A DNA stretch of 64,000 nucleotides, taken from Sphingobacteriales bacterium. Lineage in GTDB: Bacteria; Bacteroidota; Bacteroidia; Chitinophagales; CAIOSU01. Location: contig JAIXUD010000011.1 of assembly GCA_027483645.1 (NCBI GenBank), positions 114,585 through 178,584 on the forward strand. The letters are read 5' to 3'. Position 1 is the stretch's first letter, and every line of letters starts with the position of its first letter. Below, piece after piece: positions 61,173 through 64,000 of this stretch. Position numbers and translations under genes: made by a program. The notes below the pieces were generated by a model. That model saw nothing but the letters and a program-made list of their open reading frames with translations. It made no database searches and was not told the DNA's origin.

Positions 61173-63137
61173 ATGCATGTTAGCAAAAATTTGAAGCAAT
61201 TTGCCCGATTTGTGAGGGAGAACGAGCTGGAGCGTATGACGAAAACATACCTGGAGCTAGTGTATGCCTACGATTTGCCAATGTTGAAATACGTTACCCA
61301 CTTAAGCAAAGCCGAAATGTGGGAGCAAACCGCGGATGGTATCGTTAAGTTTCTAAAGGGTTTTGAAAACGATAGTGCCCTCGAAAATGTAAAGGAAAGC
61401 ATTAAGCTCTGGGAGGCCGACCAACTGCCCGGCATCAGCAAGCTATCCATTACCCAATTGGATATTTTCCTTATGGGTACGGCACAAAAGATTGCATTCC
61501 TGAAGCTATTGCCCAAGTATACCGCCAATGCCGAAACGCCCACCGAAATACTGGTGGAACTGGAAGACTACTATAAAGAAACACAATGGCTATCGTTAAT
61601 AGCCCTGCAGGCCATACAGCAAGAGCAGCGCCAACAGCTGGAAGACTCAGAGGCGCGCTACCGCGAACTGTTTGACAATGCCAGCGACCTGATACATATT
61701 GTTGACCCTGAAGGGAGCATTATGTACGTGAACAATGCCTGGAAAAAGACGCTAGGCTACAGTGAAGCGGAAGCCAAGACTATAAACATATACCAGATTG
61801 TAATACCAGAAGACGCCGAGCAATACCGCAAATGCCTAGATGAGGTGCTTGAGAAAGAAGGAAATATTTGCACCGTGGCTATTACCCTCATTGCCAAAGA
61901 TGGAACGCTGGTAAATGTGGAAGATAGCATTACCGTAAAGTTCAAAGATGGCAAGCCACTGTACTCGCAGTGCATAATGCGAGATGTAACCGAGAAAAAT
62001 AAGGCAGAAACCACCCTTAACGAATACATAAAACGCCTAGAGGATAGCGAGGAAAACATGCGCCAACTTTTTTTAGGTGCTCCTGATGGTATAGTGGTAG
62101 TGGATAGAAGTATGAAAATTATTTCTTGGAACCCGATGGCCGAAAAAATCTTCGGGTGGACCAGCGAAGAGGTTATAGGCAAAGCGTATGATGAGCTACT
62201 GATACCCAAAAGGCACCTACCACAGTATGCCGATGCAGGCAAAAAATTTAGGGAAACCGGCGAATGGGACCTAATGGGCAGCACCACGCAAATGGTAATG
62301 CAGGATAAAAACCGGCGCGAGTTTTATGTGTCACTAAATGCCTCGGCCTCTCAACAGCAAGGCAACCCCATCTACATATCGTTTCTACGCGATATTGACC
62401 AGATGAAAAAAGTAGAGCTGGAGCTTGATATACATAGAAGCCACTTGGAAGAGGCCAACAAAGAGCTGGAGCAATATGCTTGGCTAGCTTCTCACGACCT
62501 AAAAGAGCCCCTGCGGAAGATACTTACCTTTAGCGATATGCTGATGAACCGATATGGCAAGGGCATGGACGAAAGAGTAACCGAGGGGCTAAAGAAAATA
62601 AATGGCTCGGCCTACCGAATGCACGATATGATTGAGGCCGTGCTGAGCTACAGCAGCCTAGCCAACACCATGGACGACCTGCGCATGGTGGACCTAAACC
62701 AGGTGCTGGCCGATGTGCTGGCCGACCTTGAGATGCAGGTGGAAGAGAGCAATGCACGCATCAACATTACCGGCTTGGAACAGATAGAAGGCAACCCAAT
62801 ACAGCTACGGCAACTCTTCCAGAACCTGGTAAGCAATGCGCTAAAGTATACCAAGCCGGGCGTGCACGCTGTAGTTAATATTGTTGGCGAAAGCAAAAAT
62901 GGCAAGCACCACATCACCGTTTCCGACAACGGCATCGGTTTCGACGAGCAGTACAGCGACAAAATGTTCCAGATTTTTAAGCGCTTGGTTACCAAAGACG
63001 ATTACAAAGGCACCGGCATCGGCCTAGCCCTGTGCCGCAAAATAGTGGACAACCACCGCGGCACCATCATTGCTAACAGCACCGAGGGCCAAGGTGCCAT
63101 CTTTGCAGTTACGCTGCCGCTGTACCAACGTGAGTAG
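61173..63137 (+). CDS. PAS-domain sensor histidine kinase
   Basis: 654 aa, cytoplasmic (no membrane helix seen). Residues 1-150 are an all-helical N-terminal domain (KNLKQFARFVRENELERMTKTYLELVY) that I do not recognise with certainty; its pattern is RsbRD/globin-sensor-like. A PAS domain follows (about 160-275: LFDNASDLIHIVDPEGSIMY), then a second PAS (295-410: LFLGAPDGIVVVDRSMKIISW). The HisKA phospho-acceptor is His441 in LASHDLKEPLRKI. The HATPase domain has NALKYTKPG, DNGIGFDE and GTGIGLALCRKIVD. No cognate response regulator is adjacent. Likely senses a soluble ligand or redox state. Confidence 0.9.
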   Translation: MHVSKNLKQFARFVRENELERMTKTYLELVYAYDLPMLKYVTHLSKAEMWEQTADGIVKFLKGFENDSALENVKESIKLWEADQLPGISKLSITQLDIFLMGTAQKIAFLKLLPKYTANAETPTEILVELEDYYKETQWLSLIALQAIQQEQRQQLEDSEARYRELFDNASDLIHIVDPEGSIMYVNNAWKKTLGYSEAEAKTINIYQIVIPEDAEQYRKCLDEVLEKEGNICTVAITLIAKDGTLVNVEDSITVKFKDGKPLYSQCIMRDVTEKNKAETTLNEYIKRLEDSEENMRQLFLGAPDGIVVVDRSMKIISWNPMAEKIFGWTSEEVIGKAYDELLIPKRHLPQYADAGKKFRETGEWDLMGSTTQMVMQDKNRREFYVSLNASASQQQGNPIYISFLRDIDQMKKVELELDIHRSHLEEANKELEQYAWLASHDLKEPLRKILTFSDMLMNRYGKGMDERVTEGLKKINGSAYRMHDMIEAVLSYSSLANTMDDLRMVDLNQVLADVLADLEMQVEESNARINITGLEQIEGNPIQLRQLFQNLVSNALKYTKPGVHAVVNIVGESKNGKHHITVSDNGIGFDEQYSDKMFQIFKRLVTKDDYKGTGIGLALCRKIVDNHRGTIIANSTEGQGAIFAVTLPLYQRE

Positions 63138-63265
63138 CTGCATGCTTTCAATTTCGAATGCAGCGCGTTCACAATTGTATCAATAAATTTCTTTCCGTTT
63201 CTTAGCTTAGTAGCATACTGTTCGGGTTGTCGGCATTGAAGTCGGCAGGTGAAGGGTAAAGGGTG

Positions 63266-64000
63266 CTACGCCAAGGTCTCGGCAACCACCTCTTCGGCCA
63301 AGGCAAAAGAGAGGGTCATGCCGCCGCCTCCAAGGGCATTTACGATGGTAGTGGTAGGATTGATAGCGGAAACCAAGGCAGACTTTCCGGGTATTTTGGC
63401 ATATACCCCTTGCCAAGTTTCGGCTATCCGCATGTCCGGAATCTGCAGCAATCCACCTAGATAATCCAATATCAAGTTGCGGATGTCGGTTTCGTCAAAG
63501 GGGTTAAGCTCAGCAGCGTACTGGTGCGAATCGCCGATGGTTATGCTGCCGTCTTGGTGCTGGGCGGCCATCACGTGTATGCCATTTTGAAAATACGCTG
63601 GGTATTTTGCTTCCATTTGTTGTCGAAGGTGCTGCCAGCTGTTACATGTTGCAAAAGCATCGTAAAAAGCTAACGATAACGGCCCCACTACTGGCGGGCC
63701 CAAACGAGTTTTGATAGGTGCGGTGCGCAGCATTTGCAACTTACAAATTTGGATGCCACTGGCGCGGTGCTCCTCCGGAAAAAGCCATTCGAAATCGGCA
63801 CCGCTACAAACAAAAGCGTGGTCGAAATTATGGGTGGCACCTGATGCGGTAACGAGCTGGCGGGCAGCTACGCTTACCACAGGCGTGCTGAAATGAAAGT
63901 TGACTTGATGTGCGCGCGCAAGCCAATTTTGCACTTGGGGTATGGCCTCCCTAGGGTTTAGCAGCATTTCGGTTTGCGAATGCAAAGCCCCGCGCAAGCC
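63266..64000 (-). CDS. FAD-dependent oxidoreductase (DAO family), 5' partial
   Basis: Encoded on the minus strand; the 5' end lies beyond the window, since the frame is open to base 64000 (the first visible codons, GLRGALHSQ, are mid-protein). About 244 residues of the C-terminal part are visible. FAD-binding DAO features are HAFVCSGADFEWLF and the C-terminal GGGGMTLSFALAEEV flavin-contacting loop. The sequence fits the TIGR03364-like group of DAO oxidoreductases, sometimes linked to aminophosphonate metabolism; the substrate is not established. Nothing nearby suggests phosphonate use. Confidence 0.8.
   Translation of the reverse strand, partial: GLRGALHSQTEMLLNPREAIPQVQNWLARAHQVNFHFSTPVVSVAARQLVTASGATHNFDHAFVCSGADFEWLFPEEHRASGIQICKLQMLRTAPIKTRLGPPVVGPLSLAFYDAFATCNSWQHLRQQMEAKYPAYFQNGIHVMAAQHQDGSITIGDSHQYAAELNPFDETDIRNLILDYLGGLLQIPDMRIAETWQGVYAKIPGKSALVSAINPTTTIVNALGGGGMTLSFALAEEVVAETLA

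Overview
The window is a chromosomal segment of a Bacteroidota bacterium. It carries sprA (the outer-membrane translocon of the type IX secretion system, T9SS) next to ruvA, seven secreted proteins ending in T9SS type A sorting domains, SprB-type repeats, DUF5606 and DUF4834 proteins, a TonB-family energy transducer, and promoter -7 boxes of the Bacteroidota form TAnnTTTG. An environmental Chitinophagales- or Sphingobacteriales-like lineage is plausible, but the sequence alone does not settle the family. I saw no rRNA, tRNA, CRISPR array, prophage or insertion sequence.

Layout. 1-2972: phenylacetyl-CoA epoxygenase genes paaA (cut by the window edge), paaB, paaC and paaD, with palindromic repeats in the gaps. 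3009-5547: an AraC regulator, a GNAT acetyltransferase, a DUF1801 protein and a secreted SH3-domain protein without an ordinary start codon. 5559-8428: hutH and hisS, overlapping by 4 bases. 8663-14773: a B12-type radical SAM protein, then a tightly coupled set of nitrilase-family amidohydrolase, PP-loop amidotransferase and NodU-type carbamoyltransferase, with a DUF4265 gene behind. 14793-24973: a T9SS substrate with SprB repeats, then ruvA and the 2482-residue sprA. 25023-30727: two metallopeptidases, a DUF5606 protein with a histone-like tail, a lipid kinase, a ParE/antitoxin pair and a lipoprotein. 30890-43094: mfd, a T9SS substrate, ogt, a large TolB-propeller/beta-barrel protein, a metallo-beta-lactamase-fold hydrolase, a lipoprotein, a tonB-family gene and an oxidoreductase. 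43353-50933: carB, DUF4834, a secreted protein, a DUF4349 lipoprotein and a YyaL/Spermatogenesis-associated-20-like protein. 51067-58286: an operon of five paralogous T9SS-secreted proteins. 58364-64000: fumC, an enoyl-CoA hydratase, a PAS histidine kinase and a partial FAD oxidoreductase.

How it fits together. SprA is the export channel for the seven sorting-domain proteins in the window. The nitrilase/PP-loop/carbamoyltransferase genes look like one pathway in which a separate hydrolase may feed ammonia to the PP-loop enzyme; this is inference.

The most unusual non-coding signal is a set of at least ten intergenic arrays of degenerate 7-bp words. The word differs between loci but the 7-bp period holds. 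In three cases the array is separated from a TAnnTTTG promoter box by exactly one 7-bp unit.
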